Below are positions 63,341 to 64,000 of a DNA stretch of 64,000 nt, one piece after another. A program made the position numbers and the translations under genes. The first letter of the stretch is position 1. Every line of letters starts with the position of its first letter. Origin of the DNA: Glandiceps talaboti (lineage: Eukaryota > Hemichordata > Enteropneusta > Spengelidae); the NCBI RefSeq assembly GCF_964340395.1, contig NC_135549.1, positions 10,203,342 through 10,267,341 of the forward strand, in the 5' to 3' direction. Under the pieces are notes generated by a model that saw nothing but the letters and a program-made list of their open reading frames with translations, did no database searches and was not told the origin of the DNA.

Positions 63341-64000
63341 GTCAGTTAGTCAACGTGACTTGTTTTGTGTTCATGGTATATGCTGTATACCACTGAACAT
63401 CACTTTAACAACTCAAATGAAGTTCCTTTGTTTTTATTAACGTAACCCATTGATAACAGTCACCCTCAATCTGGTTGATCATATCATATATAAAAGTATT
63501 TCAGATTATTGTTTCAAACCTGTATCCACAGAATCTCATATATATGGAACTCATAAAGCCTATGTTTTAAAGAGTGTAATTTTTTCTCTTAACATGGAAA
63601 AATAAAACTTATTGTTTTTATTGACAAGCAAAGATGAATATTGCACAAATACCTGCATCTAACCACCCTACTAGATAGACAGTAATATGATATCATTTTA
63701 AGGCAAATCAGGAGATATATTTTGTGCTGCTTTGATTTGATGTTTATGACTAGATTTCATTTTCAAGTAAAAAAAGGTTCCTTCTACATTTATGATTTGC
63801 AACAGTTACCAAACTGTATTTGCAAATCTAACTGTGGTGGTGCTCTTCTTGAGACTGCAATCTTAATTAAGAGGGCAGGACTCAATGCACTTTTAACTGT
63901 GAAGATATTTGATAACAGATGTTTTTTTTATATAAATTAAGTTTGGACAGTGAGAAAGTAAAGACCTTTGTCACACCATCCAAGTGTTTATTTCTGTGAT

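Noticed and set aside
63722-63940. 72-codon plus-strand frame as a sixth HSPA14 exon
   Set aside because: Its sequence does not resemble the next HSPA14 segment and its splice phase does not fit; treated as intron.

Overview
The window is animal nuclear DNA. It is visibly AT-rich, full of simple repeats and small inverted-repeat elements, and its recognisable genes are split by GT-AG introns. The style (dense microsatellites, ACATGTA-type words, many short TIR elements, modest introns) suggests a marine invertebrate such as a mollusc, brachiopod, hemichordate or amphioxus. The sequence alone does not let me choose, and I assign no species.

Only about the right third (42.9-64 kb) holds recognisable protein genes, each assembled here exon by exon with matching splice phases. 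(1) A minus-strand two-coding-exon gene (42,986-46,886) encodes a 316-residue PI-PLC X-domain protein (PLCXD family) with both catalytic-type histidines. (2) A minus-strand seven-exon gene (54,177-59,173) encodes a 341-residue SET/TAF-I beta nucleosome-assembly-type histone chaperone with an unusually long acidic tail. (3) A plus-strand gene starting at 59,765 encodes the N-terminal ~158 residues of an HSPA14-type Hsp70-like protein (five exons seen) and runs off the right edge. Genes 2 and 3 are head to head and share a ~0.6 kb intergenic promoter region with two CCAAT boxes. SET acts on chromatin and HSPA14 in ribosome-associated chaperoning. I infer only shared promoter space, not a shared pathway.

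The left 42.9 kb has no gene I can defend. It consists of AT-rich unique sequence with: minisatellites of 46, ~44, 43 and 42 bp period; many microsatellites, including (TA)n, (TAGTG)n and compound triplets; and several non-autonomous DNA-transposon-like elements with terminal inverted repeats. Three of these (1,944-2,306; 27,215-29,215; 33,387-34,481) are flanked by TTA on both sides, the target-site signature expected of PIF/Harbinger-type elements. The 27.2 kb element has an inverted relative at 16.9-19.1 kb that carries a ~1 kb tandem duplication and G-tract subterminal repeats. Other small elements lie at 29.65, 47.0, 51.5 and 55.7 kb, the last inside a SET intron. A LINE reverse-transcriptase C-terminal relic lies antisense in HSPA14 intron 4.

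I found no CRISPR array, operon, phage or bacterial system, and nothing I can honestly call a new biological system. The best leads are the SUMO-interaction-like motifs and possible alternative terminal exon of SET, the TTA-flanked element families with G-tract ends, and the concentration of unrelated minisatellites sharing a ~42-46 bp period.
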